Under the pieces are notes generated by a model that was given only the letters and a program-made list of their open reading frames with translations, was not told the origin of the DNA and did not search any database. Made by a program: the position numbers and the translations under genes. Below, one piece after another: positions 41,015 to 53,588 of a DNA stretch of 64,000 bases. The DNA comes from Desulfoluna limicola (GTDB lineage: Bacteria; Desulfobacterota; Desulfobacteria; Desulfobacterales; Desulfolunaceae), in NCBI RefSeq assembly GCF_021654575.1, contig NZ_AP024488.1, positions 4,735,501-4,799,500 on the forward strand, read 5' to 3'. The stretch's first letter is position 1; the number at the start of each line of letters is the position of its first letter.

Positions 41015-41401
41015 GTAACTGATCAGCCATGCCTCCGGCGGGTCGCTTTTTGAAAAAAGCTCCGCAAAAACATTCCGGTTGCCGCTTCCTTTTCTCTCAG
41101 CCCCCCAGGGGCTGAGAGAAAAGGAAGCGGAATGCCCGTTAAACCAGAACCATATGCGTTGAAACATCTGTGGTGCAGAGGTGTTGCTTTTAAAACCTGT
41201 TTATCAAGCCCACCATATTAGATCAGCCAAACTTTTGAAAAATTTGATAAACAGGTCGTTACAAATAAACCCTGGAAACTCTCGATTCAAAGGCGGATGT
41301 GATTTGACCCGAGGAACGAGGGGCAAAGCGCATCCGCAACCTGCTTTCAAGGTGGCACACCTTGCCGCCGGAGGCTGCTTTTTAGGAGCTGAATAGTTAC
41401 C
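41015..41401. mobile_element. large composite MITE-like region (D plus degenerate A plus B)
   Basis: The left end GTAACTGATCAG and right end CTGAATAGTTACC are inverted. ATTTTTTT flanks both sides (41007-41014 and 41402-41409), though in a T-rich context. Inside: a D module with head at 41031, a decayed A module (41194-41257) that has lost its head, and a nearly perfect B module (41293-41375). It fills the gap between the cNMP-binding protein gene and carB; nothing coding is seen. Confidence 0.65.
41082..41130. repeat. 23-bp perfect inverted repeat in the D module
   Basis: Arm CCGCTTCCTTTTCTCTCAG plus CCCC, loop CCA, then the exact reverse complement. It is an unusually long perfect hairpin; the equivalent in the D copy at 12506 is imperfect. 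Confidence 0.9.
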
Positions 41402-41420
41402 ATTTTTTTAAACGCAATAA

Positions 41421-41444
41421 AGGGCGCTGCAGGTGCAGCGCCCT
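41421..41444 (-). terminator. terminator downstream of carB
   Basis: 11-bp perfect stem AGGGCGCTGCA/TGCAGCGCCCT with a two-base loop, 8 bases past the carB stop, then a modest T-rich tail on the minus strand. Confidence 0.65.
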
Positions 41445-41451
41445 CTATTAT

Positions 41452-44664
<3,213 letters not shown>

Positions 44665-44699
44665 GATCCCTTGCCTCTATTTATCTATCGGTTATGGTT

Positions 44700-44959
44700 G
44701 CCTCCGGCGGCCAGGGGGTGATCCCCTGGCCCCCAAGTGTGCGAATGCGATTCGGCTGGCGGTACTTCACTTTGCATCGCGTCCGCATTCGCACAACGGT
44801 TGGCATGAACCTATGTTTTTCAAACGGGCACACGCTGAATCTGTCCCGTTATTGTCTCTTGCCCATGGGGTGTGGTCGAAACACGTTGCCATGAACAGCA
44901 AACGAAAACCTGTGTGTCAGACGTTTCAAACGTTGGCCCCCGGCAGGGCCGCCGAAGGC
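44700..44959. repeat. composite intergenic repeat, C plus inverted A, between carA and carB
   Basis: GCCTCCGGCGG with a C hairpin (CCAGGGGGT/ATCCCCTGG), a spacer with its own inverted repeat (GTGCGAATGCG/CGCATTCGCAC, 44740-44796), then an inverted A module ending GCCGCCGAAGGC. Confidence 0.75.
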
Positions 44960-44992
44960 TCTTTCCGGCTGAACTCGCGCCCATTTTCCAGG

Positions 44993-45023
44993 CAAAAAAA
45001 AACAGGGCAACAAATGCCCTGTT
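44993..45023 (-). terminator. terminator directly after carA
   Basis: 9-bp stem AACAGGGCA/TGCCCTGTT with loop ACAAA; on the minus strand a run of nine Ts follows. It starts one base after the carA stop codon and so would reduce readthrough into carB. Confidence 0.85.
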
Positions 45024-45024
45024 C

Positions 45025-46161
45025 TTAACTGTCGAAACGATCCATCATGGATACGAACTCATCAAAAAGGTACTGGGCATCGTTGGGCCCCGGAGAAGCC
45101 TCCGGATGGTATTGAACACTGAGCACGGGATGCACCCGGTGCCGAAGCCCTTCAACGGTCCGGTCGTTCAGGTTGATGTGAGAGACATCCACATCCGCAT
45201 TCGCCAGGCTGTCCATATCCGCGGCAAAGCCGTGGTTCTGGCTGGTGATCTCCACCTTCTCGGTGGCGGTGTTCTGCACAGGCTGGTTGCCGCCTCGGTG
45301 TCCGAACTTCAACTTGTAGGTCTTGCCGCCCAAGGCGATGCTCATGATCTGATGCCCAAGACAGATACCGAAGATGGGACGGAACCCGATAAGGGATTTG
45401 ACGGTTTCCACGGCATAGAGAACGGGTTCGGGGTCGCCGGGGCCGTTGGAGAGAAATACGCCGTCGGGGTTCATGGCTTTCACCACGTCTGCAGGGGTGG
45501 TGGCAGGCACAACGATGACCTCGCAGCTCGAGGCCTCAAGAAGACGAATGATGTTGAACTTGATGCCGAAGTCCAGGGCCACCACCGATTTTTTCTCCCC
45601 CCGGGCGGCGAAAAGATCGGCGCTTAAGGGTTCATTGATATAGACTGGGGTGTCTTTCACCAGGCGGTAGGCTTTTTCTGTGGTGACCTGGCTTGCCAGG
45701 TCACACCCTTCCATGGAAGGCAGGGCTTTCGCTTTTTCCACCAAGGCCTCAGGGTTCGCAACGTCGGTGGAGATGATGCCGCGCATGGCACCCTTGGTGC
45801 GCAGGTGAAGGGTCAGGGCGCGGGTGTCGAGTTCATCAATCCCCACGACATCCGATGCTTTGAGATAATCGGCCAGGCTCATGTCGGCCTGCCAGTTGCT
45901 GTAGTCGTCCTGATACTCCCGGACGATGAGGGCTGAAGCCTGAATACGTGATGACTCGACATCCCCACGGTTCACGCCGTAGTTTCCGATGAGGGGGTAG
46001 GTCATGGTGACCATCTGGCCTCGGTAGGAGGGGTCCGTAAGAATTTCCTGGTACCCCGTCATGCTGGTGTTGAAGACAACCTCTCCACCCACCTCGCCGG
46101 GACCGGTAAAACTGCGGCACGAAAAAATTCGTCCGTCTTCGAGGGCAAGCAGTGCTTTCAT
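45025..46161 (-). CDS. carA: carbamoyl-phosphate synthase small (glutamine amidotransferase) subunit
   Basis: Hydrolyses glutamine and passes ammonia to CarB; 378 aa. Starts MKALLALEDGRIFSC as in the family; N-domain FNTSMTGYQEILTDPSY; class I amidotransferase with nucleophile Cys267 in GICLGHQIM and the later HGFA and SVQYHPEASPGP (His/Glu) motifs. The ATG at 46161 is chosen from homology and an AAGGA 10 bases upstream. The frame stays open ~70 codons further upstream, including an ATGATGATG cluster at about 46275, but these residues are not family-like. Confidence 0.97.
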   Translation of the reverse strand: MKALLALEDGRIFSCRSFTGPGEVGGEVVFNTSMTGYQEILTDPSYRGQMVTMTYPLIGNYGVNRGDVESSRIQASALIVREYQDDYSNWQADMSLADYLKASDVVGIDELDTRALTLHLRTKGAMRGIISTDVANPEALVEKAKALPSMEGCDLASQVTTEKAYRLVKDTPVYINEPLSADLFAARGEKKSVVALDFGIKFNIIRLLEASSCEVIVVPATTPADVVKAMNPDGVFLSNGPGDPEPVLYAVETVKSLIGFRPIFGICLGHQIMSIALGGKTYKLKFGHRGGNQPVQNTATEKVEITSQNHGFAADMDSLANADVDVSHINLNDRTVEGLRHRVHPVLSVQYHPEASPGPNDAQYLFDEFVSMMDRFDS

Positions 46162-46469
46162 GAAAGGTGGTTCCTTTTTGACAGGCCTTCTGTAAGGCGC
46201 GCCGAATGGCACGCCAGCAGGGCCTATCCATAATGCTTGGATCATGGTGAGATGGATCAGGGGATCCATCATCATTACGGACCCTTGAAAGAGGGTACAC
46301 CTCTCTCGGAGTCCGCGCGCAACTATCCCGCTCCTTACACTGCAGTAAAAAGCGGGATAGCAAGTAAACAATGAAAACGTGTCAACTGTGTTGTCGTATG
46401 AAGAAAAAGGTGTCTGATCAGGACCATAAACCGCGTTTTAAACCGGTCCATGGTCCATACCATAACCCT
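46162..46469. other. carA leader with inverted repeats
   Basis: Contains a 10-bp inverted repeat CTATCCCGCT/AGCGGGATAG (46323-46332 and 46351-46360) and GGACCAT/ATGGTCC (46421-46427 and 46450-46456). They could be attenuator or operator structures for carA or a 3' end for the glutamate synthase operon. No clear promoter was identified. Confidence 0.45.
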
Positions 46470-48812
46470 TTATCCTATAGAGGTGTTGGTGATGAGGGTC
46501 CAGACCCCGCACGGACAGGCATCGGCGCAAAAGCCGCAGCCAATGCAGCGATCCGCCTTCACCACATACTCAAAAGGCGAGGTCAGACTCTCTGTCTCGC
46601 GCCTTTCAATCGCCTCTTTGGGGCACAAGGTAGCACAAACTCCGCAGTCTCTGCAACTCCCACATGACGAGCACTCGCTGCCGCACTTCTGAAGGTCTTC
46701 GAACACAGAGAGTCTGGGATCGAAATACTCCAGGGTCATGCGCTCTTTGGCGATCACCTCTCGGGGGTCTCTTCCTGCAGGGCGCTTGCCCTTGCTGATG
46801 GCATCGATGGTCTCCGAGGTTCGCCGACCGGCGCCAATGGCGTCGGTGATGAGCCCAAGGCCCGTGATGTCCCCAATGGCAAAAATCGACGGATCGGAAG
46901 TCTGACCGTTTTCATCCACGGAGACGTACCCGTTTTTGCCGATGGTGACGCTCCTGGGAAGAAAATCCGCGTCGGCCACGTCCCCGATGGAGAGGATCAC
47001 CGTGTCCGCAGGCAGCAGCTCCCCATCTTCAAGAAGCACCCCTTTTTCCGTGATCTCCCGGGTAAAGCAGGGCCACTTGAACTTGGCGCCCGCCTTTTCG
47101 GCGGCCTCCCGCTCTTCACCGAAGGAGGCAGGCTCCTGGATATCGATGAGGGTGACATCTTCGGCTCCGCAACGCACCGCTTCGGTGGCGGCATCACAGG
47201 CCGAGTTACCGGCACCGATGATCACCACTGTTTTCCCGGGCTTGGCTGTCTCCGCCTTGGCCTCGGCCAGAAAGGCGTTTCCTGTGACAAGACGCTCCTT
47301 GCCGGGAATATTGAGCATGCGGGGCTTCTGGGCACCGGCAGCCACGACGATAAAATCGTGATCTCCCTTCATCCGGTCGAGCTCAACACTGGTGAGGGGC
47401 TGCTGGAGGTGCACATGGGGCAGAACCTCGCTGATACGCGAAAGCTCGGCATCCAGAACCTCTTTGGGAATACGGCTTTCCGGGATCACCGCGGCAATCT
47501 TACCGCCGAGGGTGGGGGCGGTGTCGTAAACCACGGGGTCGTGCCCCGCCATCCTCAGCTGCCAGGCAACGGAGATGCCGGAGGGGCCGCCACCGATAAC
47601 CGCCACCTTCCTGCCCGAAACCTCGGGTACCTGGGGAACCTTGGCCGCAATGCTTGCCTTGCCCAACTGCTTGATGTCGATGGAGGGCATGAACGCGGAC
47701 TGCTTGGTACAGGCCGCCATGCAGGGGTTGGGGCAGAGGTAGCCGCACACCGTGGCCGGAAAAGGCGTGTAGTTAAGGGCCAGCTCCACGGCCTCATCCA
47801 CGAGCCCGCTTCGCACCAGCCCCCATCGCTCCTGAACGGGAATGCCGGACGGGCAGGCCCCCTGGCAGGGAGAAACGTACTTCTGGTTCTCCCACACCGG
47901 TACAAACCGCCTCAGGTCACCCGTGGTAATAACGGGGATCTGGCTCATATCGAGATCGGAGAGATCGCCGATCAGCCCGCCTTCACCCAACTCAGCGTCC
48001 CACACCTCGCGGTGAAAGGAGGCCATGGAGCGGGTGGATCCCCCCATTTTCTCCTGGGGAGTGCGGGCCACAATCAGCTGCCAGTCATCGCGACGTGCCA
48101 GCTTGGTGTAGACCTCATCCCTGCCGATGCGCTTTAAAAAGGCTTTCAAGTTCTCCGACAGCCACTGCCACTCCTCATCGGAGATGGGGGCCATTCGAGC
48201 ATCCCCCTGGCTGTACCCCTTGATGGGCCCCCTGAAGAAGACCCGTCCTCCCACCATGCCAACCAGGGGCCGGTAGCCAAGGACGTTCTCTTCATTCTGG
48301 GGCTCACAGCCGCAGACAATGGCGGTGCCTCCGGCCATAAACTCGCCGAAGTAGTCACCGGCCGAGCCCAAGACCCAGAGTTCCGGCGGCTCAAAGCGCG
48401 GGTTCTCTTTGGTCATGGTCATGCCACGGGCGCCGATGTTGCCGGAGACCGACACTCGGCCCTGGGCCATGGCATTGCACGCACCGTTGGAGGCGTTGCC
48501 GTGAACAATAATTTCAGCACCGGCGTTCAGCCAGCCGATATCGTCGGAGGCGGCCCCCATGATTTCAATGGTGGTGTTGGGAAAGCCCATGGATCCGGTC
48601 CGCTGACCGCAGGTACCGTTGATTTTCACATAGACGTTCTCATCACCGGCACCGTGGAGGCGTCCTGCGATGCCATGCTGCCCCAGGGCGTCCACTTCTA
48701 TATGACGGTACCCCTTGGCCACCGCCTTTTGAATCTTCTCCTCCAAAAGGCGCGAGGCGATGCGGGTTCCCTCTTCCTTTCCATGGATGGTTATTTTCGT
48801 CTTGCTCTTCAT
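46470..48812 (-). CDS. glutamate synthase subunit: GXGXG domain fused to NAD(P)H oxidoreductase and ferredoxin domains
   Basis: 780 aa. Residues ~10-215 are the beta-helical GXGXG domain of glutamate synthase (GQHGIAGRLHGAGDENVYV, GNIGARGMTM). Then comes a GltD-type module: Fe-S cysteines in CQGACPSGIPVQE and CGYLCPNPCMAACT, FAD motif AVIGGGPSGISVAWQLRMAG, NAD(P) motif VVIIGAGNSACDAATEA. Two C-terminal clusters follow (CGSCRDCGVCATLCP; CIGCGFCADACPCGVW). It passes electrons to the FMN subunit for reductive glutamate formation. The ATG at 48812 is 4 bases after the preceding stop. The last gene of a three-gene archaeal/anaerobe-type glutamate synthase operon. Confidence 0.9.
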   Translation of the reverse strand: MKSKTKITIHGKEEGTRIASRLLEEKIQKAVAKGYRHIEVDALGQHGIAGRLHGAGDENVYVKINGTCGQRTGSMGFPNTTIEIMGAASDDIGWLNAGAEIIVHGNASNGACNAMAQGRVSVSGNIGARGMTMTKENPRFEPPELWVLGSAGDYFGEFMAGGTAIVCGCEPQNEENVLGYRPLVGMVGGRVFFRGPIKGYSQGDARMAPISDEEWQWLSENLKAFLKRIGRDEVYTKLARRDDWQLIVARTPQEKMGGSTRSMASFHREVWDAELGEGGLIGDLSDLDMSQIPVITTGDLRRFVPVWENQKYVSPCQGACPSGIPVQERWGLVRSGLVDEAVELALNYTPFPATVCGYLCPNPCMAACTKQSAFMPSIDIKQLGKASIAAKVPQVPEVSGRKVAVIGGGPSGISVAWQLRMAGHDPVVYDTAPTLGGKIAAVIPESRIPKEVLDAELSRISEVLPHVHLQQPLTSVELDRMKGDHDFIVVAAGAQKPRMLNIPGKERLVTGNAFLAEAKAETAKPGKTVVIIGAGNSACDAATEAVRCGAEDVTLIDIQEPASFGEEREAAEKAGAKFKWPCFTREITEKGVLLEDGELLPADTVILSIGDVADADFLPRSVTIGKNGYVSVDENGQTSDPSIFAIGDITGLGLITDAIGAGRRTSETIDAISKGKRPAGRDPREVIAKERMTLEYFDPRLSVFEDLQKCGSECSSCGSCRDCGVCATLCPKEAIERRETESLTSPFEYVVKADRCIGCGFCADACPCGVWTLITNTSIG

Positions 48813-48816
48813 TTTG

Positions 48817-50454
48817 CTACACCATGTATTTGATGTCGAGACGTTCAGCCGCGTCGCGGTCGTCGATTCCCAGGGCATCGGACATACCGATGGGCAGGGA
48901 GGTGGATCGGCCAAGGGGTGCTATGATCTTTTTGAGTTCGGTATCAAAAGAGACATACATGTCCACCACACGCTGGGCCACATGCTCGGGATCCAGGCGG
49001 CGATAAAGCCGAGGGTCCTGAGAGGTGATGCCCTTGGGACAGATCCCCAGGTTGCACACGTTGCACCGGTCGGACTCGGAGCCGACACAACCGGCAGCCG
49101 CCTGCATGACGTACTTTCCGGTCTGCACCATGCTGGCTCCCAGCATAATCAGGGAGGCCGCGTTGGCCGCCAGGTTGCCGTTTTTGCCGATGCCGCCGCC
49201 TGCCGCCAGGGGCAGTTCGTTCTCCATGCCGATCTCCACCAGGGTCTTGTAGCAGTCCCTGAGGCTGGAGGCGATGGGATGGCCCATGTGGTTCATGGAG
49301 ACGTTGTAGGCTGCCCCGGTTCCCCCGTCTTCCCCGTCAATGGCAAGGCATGCCGCATACGGGTTCCTTGTGAGGTTGTTGAGCACCGCAAGGGAGGTGG
49401 AGGAGGCCGAAATTTTCGGGTACACCGGCACACGGAATCCCCAGGCCATGGACATGGACTGAATCATCTTGGCCACGGACTCCTCAATGGAGTACTGGGT
49501 CTGATGGGTGGGCGGGCTGGGCAGGCTGACACCCGTGGGGACGCCACGGATGGCCGCAATCAGCTTGTTCACCTTGTGCCACATGAGAAGGCCGCCGTCA
49601 CCGGGCTTGGCACCCTGACCGTATTTGATCTCGATGGCGCAGGGGTCCACCTTCATCTCAGGGATGGCATGGATGATCTCATCCCAGCCGAAGTACCCTG
49701 AGGCCACCTGAAGAATGGTGTATTTCAGAAATTCGGAGCGCAGAAGACGCGGAGGGCAGCCGCCCTCACCGGTACAGATGCGCACGGGCATGCCCATCTC
49801 TTCGTTGAGGTAGGTCACCCCCATCTGCAGTCCTTCCCACATGGTGGGGGAAAGAGCACCGAAGCTCATGCCACCGATAACCAGGGGGTAAATCTCCCGC
49901 ACCGGGGGAACCCACTCCCCCGAGAGGTGGCGCTGAATTTGCTCCTTGGGGGGAAGCACCCGCCCCAGGAGGGTCTTGATTTCAAACTCATGACGGCCGG
50001 CGTCCAGGGCCGGGTCGGTGAGCATGGAGATACGGGTAAACTTGATGCGATCCAGGATCCCCTGCCCTTCCGCTTTTCGCCGCCCGCCCCGTTTCAAGGG
50101 CTGGCCACCCTGGTCTACATGGTAACGCTGCTTGTCCGCTTCATCGTTCCGCCTCGGAATGATGGCGTCGTTGGGGCAGACCTGGGAGCACATGGCGCAA
50201 CCGATGCAGGCATGCTTGGGCTCTGTCTTCTGCCGCACGCCGTAGAAAATGGAGAACCGATTTTCCACCTTGCCACTGAGGCCCATGGGGACATCGACGT
50301 TCCGCTTGCGGAAAACCCCCAGCTCAATGGCCTTTACCGGGCAGACGGCCGTGCACTGCCCACAAAGGGTGCAGGTATCCTTGTTCCAGTCGATCTGCCA
50401 GTGCAGATCTTTGATGCTTAATGAGGAAGGTGTAATCTTTCCGTTTGCCGACAT
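48817..50454 (-). CDS. gltB: glutamate synthase, FMN-binding central subunit with ferredoxin domain
   Basis: Condenses 2-oxoglutarate with ammonia and reduces it to glutamate; 545 aa. An N-terminal two-cluster ferredoxin domain (CTLCGQCTAVCPVKAIE and CIGCAMCSQVCPNDAI) precedes the (beta-alpha)8 FMN domain. Landmarks there are PLVIGGMSFGALSPTMWEGLQ, TGEGGCPPRLLRSE, EIKYGQGAKPGDGG, IDGEDGGTGAA and the 3Fe-4S cysteines in CVGSESDRCNVCNLGICPKGI. AGGAGG lies 6 bases before the ATG although this is inside the end of the amidotransferase gene (37-base overlap). Confidence 0.93.
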   Translation of the reverse strand: MSANGKITPSSLSIKDLHWQIDWNKDTCTLCGQCTAVCPVKAIELGVFRKRNVDVPMGLSGKVENRFSIFYGVRQKTEPKHACIGCAMCSQVCPNDAIIPRRNDEADKQRYHVDQGGQPLKRGGRRKAEGQGILDRIKFTRISMLTDPALDAGRHEFEIKTLLGRVLPPKEQIQRHLSGEWVPPVREIYPLVIGGMSFGALSPTMWEGLQMGVTYLNEEMGMPVRICTGEGGCPPRLLRSEFLKYTILQVASGYFGWDEIIHAIPEMKVDPCAIEIKYGQGAKPGDGGLLMWHKVNKLIAAIRGVPTGVSLPSPPTHQTQYSIEESVAKMIQSMSMAWGFRVPVYPKISASSTSLAVLNNLTRNPYAACLAIDGEDGGTGAAYNVSMNHMGHPIASSLRDCYKTLVEIGMENELPLAAGGGIGKNGNLAANAASLIMLGASMVQTGKYVMQAAAGCVGSESDRCNVCNLGICPKGITSQDPRLYRRLDPEHVAQRVVDMYVSFDTELKKIIAPLGRSTSLPIGMSDALGIDDRDAAERLDIKYMV

Positions 50455-51548
50455 ATCTGAACCTCCTGACGATCGGGACCCACAATGGCCGTGTCGAGAT
50501 ACATGGGTTGAAAATCTTTGGACTTGTCACGGTCGGGAATGGCGGAATCGAGGCCACAAATTTCCGAAGAGTAGGCGAAGACTCCGGGTCGTCCCCCGAT
50601 GACCCCGGGACGCAGCTTCTTTCTGTCCTGAACCATAAAGAGGCTATGGTCCGGCAGGCTGCCAATCACACAGTTGGGCCCATCAATGATAAGGCGTCTG
50701 CAGGAGTGTTTCAGCTGGGTCAGCAGATCCGCGTTGGCGTGGGAGGAGAGGGCCTCCCCTGCCAGGGGCGTGATGATATGCTTGTAGAATTCCAGCCCCA
50801 GGCCCAACTCCTTTTGCATGTAATGCAAAATGTGGGTAAAGACTTCGGAGTCGGAGTTGAACCCCATGTACCCCTGAAAACCCCGCTTCTGCAAAAATTC
50901 CCGGATGGGAATAAAGGCGGTATTCTCCCCGTTGGTCATGGTGGAGAACCCCTGAACGAAAAAGGGGTGACAGGCGTAGAGGTTGATGGCGTAGTTGGTG
51001 TTCTGACGCCCCTGGGCCATGATGATACGGGCCTGGATATCGTTGGCGTCGAGTTTCAGGTAACGCCCCACAGTGAGGGGGTCCCCGATCTCTTTGATCA
51101 TGATGACATCAGGCCAGAAAGAGAAGACGATCATGTCCTTTTTCTCTTCCCCCATGGCACGGAGTTCCAGACGGATTTTTGTGAGCTCCGCCTGCTTCCT
51201 CTCCCAACTCCAATCTTCCCAGTCTTCGGGGTATTCGTAAGCACGAATCAGGTAAACGTCCCGTTTGGGAACACCGGCAGGCGGGGTTTTGTCGAGTTTA
51301 AAAGAGATCTTGTATTTGGTGATGAACCCCTTCTCCATCATCTTGACATCAAGGCGACGGAGCCCGGCCTCGGTAAAAATACCGGAGAGGATGGGGGCAT
51401 CCTTCATGGTTTCAAACGGCCCTCCGAGATCCCTTAAAAAGAGACCGACCCCGGAGCCGTCATGACCTTCCCGCATCACATCCAGGGCCTCAAGGGCCAC
51501 CATGGGTGAAACGGGGTCTTCGCTGGTGATTGCAAACAAACGACACAT
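50418..51548 (-). CDS. class II glutamine amidotransferase subunit of glutamate synthase
   Basis: Releases ammonia from glutamine for the FMN subunit; 376 aa. Begins MCRLFAITSED so that Cys2 is the N-terminal nucleophile after Met removal, with REGHDGSGVGLFLRD close by as in class II amidotransferases. GYMGFNSDSEVFTHIL and TNGENTAFIPIREFL are further family stretches. AAGGAG precedes the ATG. First gene of the operon. In bacteria with a single long GltB this domain is the N-terminal part; here it is a separate protein. Confidence 0.9.
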   Translation of the reverse strand: MCRLFAITSEDPVSPMVALEALDVMREGHDGSGVGLFLRDLGGPFETMKDAPILSGIFTEAGLRRLDVKMMEKGFITKYKISFKLDKTPPAGVPKRDVYLIRAYEYPEDWEDWSWERKQAELTKIRLELRAMGEEKKDMIVFSFWPDVIMIKEIGDPLTVGRYLKLDANDIQARIIMAQGRQNTNYAINLYACHPFFVQGFSTMTNGENTAFIPIREFLQKRGFQGYMGFNSDSEVFTHILHYMQKELGLGLEFYKHIITPLAGEALSSHANADLLTQLKHSCRRLIIDGPNCVIGSLPDHSLFMVQDRKKLRPGVIGGRPGVFAYSSEICGLDSAIPDRDKSKDFQPMYLDTAIVGPDRQEVQICRQTERLHLPH

Positions 51549-51842
51549 CTTTGCTTCTCCTTACACGGGTGCGAATCCATATCCCACACGAGAACAGACC
51601 CCCTCACGCCATCCCATAAAAGCGTGAAACGATCTGGGTTTTTTTCCAACAACCACCCCTGGTCGTGCCCATTGGCTTCCCATAGCCATGCACCATCGCG
51701 AAGGCACCACTCCCTGCAGGACAGGCAATGGCCGGTCGTTCGGGAGACACCGTCGGTGTGGTTGCATGAGGTGAACCAGGTAAATGGTTTCGTACAAGCT
51801 CTGTTCGGGGCCCATGCAAAACCGTCCATCGTGGGTGGTAAA

Positions 51843-51858
51843 TCGGTATTATTACCGA
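51843..51858. promoter_or_regulatory. palindrome upstream of the glutamate synthase operon
   Basis: TCGGTA-TTAT-TACCGA, a 16-base palindrome in an AT-rich stretch about 300 bases upstream of the amidotransferase start; possible operator. The rest of the gap 51549-52386 has no supported gene; a GC-rich part (52120-52330) contains only small hairpins such as GGGGCC...GGCCCC. Confidence 0.4.
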
Positions 51859-52386
51859 AGGTGAACAAGAAAAGCAATAATTTTAGTTTATTACAAAGAT
51901 ATATCAGATATCAGATACGAAATATTGCAAACCAGCCATCGTGTTGAGGATTTCTCTGCGACAGCGGCGAAGGGCGAAACTGCGGGATCTCCTGATTTAT
52001 TTGCAGCGATTCTGAAAAAAACGCATTCGTAACAGTTAAAGTGACGATATTCCACTGATATCAAAAACATCAGAGCACCTTCTGGTGCCTCCAACATGTA
52101 GAGTGGCCACTGCTTTAAGGCTCAGCCCCAGCCGAGGGGGGCCCTTTGAAAAAAAGCTCTCCTGCATCCCCACACCGCCACCGCCCAAGGAAAAGGGGGC
52201 CTCGCATGGCCCCGCCAGTGACGCCCCTCTTGCCGCTGGGTGCAAAAAACGCCTCCGAGCAGCACGGTGCCTCCCCCTTGAAAAGCAGGTCACCCCCCGG
52301 ATCAACCCACATCCCCCTTTAACGCCGAAATCATGGAAGGCCGACGCTTGAAACGTATGGCCGCCATGAGCCATCCCACGCGGTTA

Positions 52387-52424
52387 CAAAAAAAGCCGGG
52401 ATGCATGACCATGCATCCCGGCTC
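52387..52424 (-). terminator. intrinsic terminator downstream of asd
   Basis: 13-bp stem beginning GCCGGGATGCAT, three-base loop, followed on the minus strand by seven Ts. Confidence 0.85.
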
Positions 52425-52478
52425 CTGAGAACGGCAACGTTTGGGTAACCTATACACCCTTCCTTACAGGCTCACGTC

Positions 52479-53588
52479 TTACGCAGAGAGTTTCTCCACG
52501 GCAATATTAAGCATGCGGCGCACCGGCTCGGCGGCACCCCAGAGAAGCTGGTCGCCTACGGTGAAAAGGGTGATGTAACCGGGGCCGAGGTTGAGTTTTC
52601 GGATCCGCCCCACAGGCACGGTAAGGGTGCCGGTCACAGCCGTGGGGGTGAGGTCCTTCAATGTCTCTTCCTTGGTGTTGGGAACCACCTTCACCCAGTC
52701 GTTGGCCGAGGCGATAAGGCGCTCCACTTCCGCAACATCCAGATCGTCCTTGAGTTTAACGGTGATGGCCTGGCTGTGGCAACGCATGGTGCCGATGCGC
52801 ACGCAGGTGCCATCAATGGGAATCGGGGTCTCGTTTTCAAGGATTTTGTTCGTTTCGGCCACCCCTTTCCACTCTTCACGGGTCTGACCGTTCTCCATAG
52901 GGACATCGATCCAGGGGATAAGGCTCCCGGCCAGTGGGGCTCCGAAGTTGTCCGTAGGAAAGGCGGCTCCCCTCATGGTTTCCACCACAGCGGTGTCCAC
53001 GGCAGCTACCGGTCCGTCCAGAATAGGCTGGGCCGCATCGTTGATGGCACCCATCTGAGACACCAGCTCTTTCATGTTTTTGGCACCGGCCCCGGATGCC
53101 GCCTGATAGGTCATGGAGGTGATCCACTCCACCTGGCCCGCGTCGAAGAGTCCCCCCAATGCCATCAGCATCAGGCTGACGGTGCAGTTGCCCCCGATGA
53201 AATCCCGGATCCCCGCATCAAACCCCTTGTCGATGACCTGCCGGTTCACAGGATCCAGGACGATGATGCTCGTGTCGGCCATTCGAAGGGCGGAGGCCGC
53301 ATCAATCCAGACGCCCTTCCACCCGGTGTCTCTCAACTTGGGATGAACCTTTTTGGTGTAGTCGCTGCCCTGGCAGGTCAGGACGATATCCATGCCTTGA
53401 AGGATATCAATGTCAAAACCGTCCTGAAGAACCGGAATCTCTTTTCCAATATCCGGTCCCGCCTGGCCCGCCTGACTGGTGGTGAAAAAGACAGGATCAA
53501 TGCCTTTGAAATCTCCTTCTTTCCGCATCCTCTCCATAAGGACCGATCCGACCATTCCTCTCCAACCGACAATACCTACCTTCACCAT
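52479..53588 (-). CDS. asd: aspartate-semialdehyde dehydrogenase
   Basis: NADPH-dependent reduction of aspartyl phosphate to the semialdehyde, the branch point to lysine, diaminopimelate, threonine and methionine. 369 aa, like the Gram-negative E. coli type. N-terminal VGIVGWRGMVGSVLMERM, active Cys135 in GGNCTVSLMLMALGGLF (same number as in E. coli), substrate-binding Arg in GTCVRIGTMRCHSQA with the catalytic His in the same segment. The ATG at 53588 is the homology-based start with AGGAG upstream; a longer frame to 53672 is not family-like. Transcribed singly. Confidence 0.97.
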   Translation of the reverse strand: MVKVGIVGWRGMVGSVLMERMRKEGDFKGIDPVFFTTSQAGQAGPDIGKEIPVLQDGFDIDILQGMDIVLTCQGSDYTKKVHPKLRDTGWKGVWIDAASALRMADTSIIVLDPVNRQVIDKGFDAGIRDFIGGNCTVSLMLMALGGLFDAGQVEWITSMTYQAASGAGAKNMKELVSQMGAINDAAQPILDGPVAAVDTAVVETMRGAAFPTDNFGAPLAGSLIPWIDVPMENGQTREEWKGVAETNKILENETPIPIDGTCVRIGTMRCHSQAITVKLKDDLDVAEVERLIASANDWVKVVPNTKEETLKDLTPTAVTGTLTVPVGRIRKLNLGPGYITLFTVGDQLLWGAAEPVRRMLNIAVEKLSA

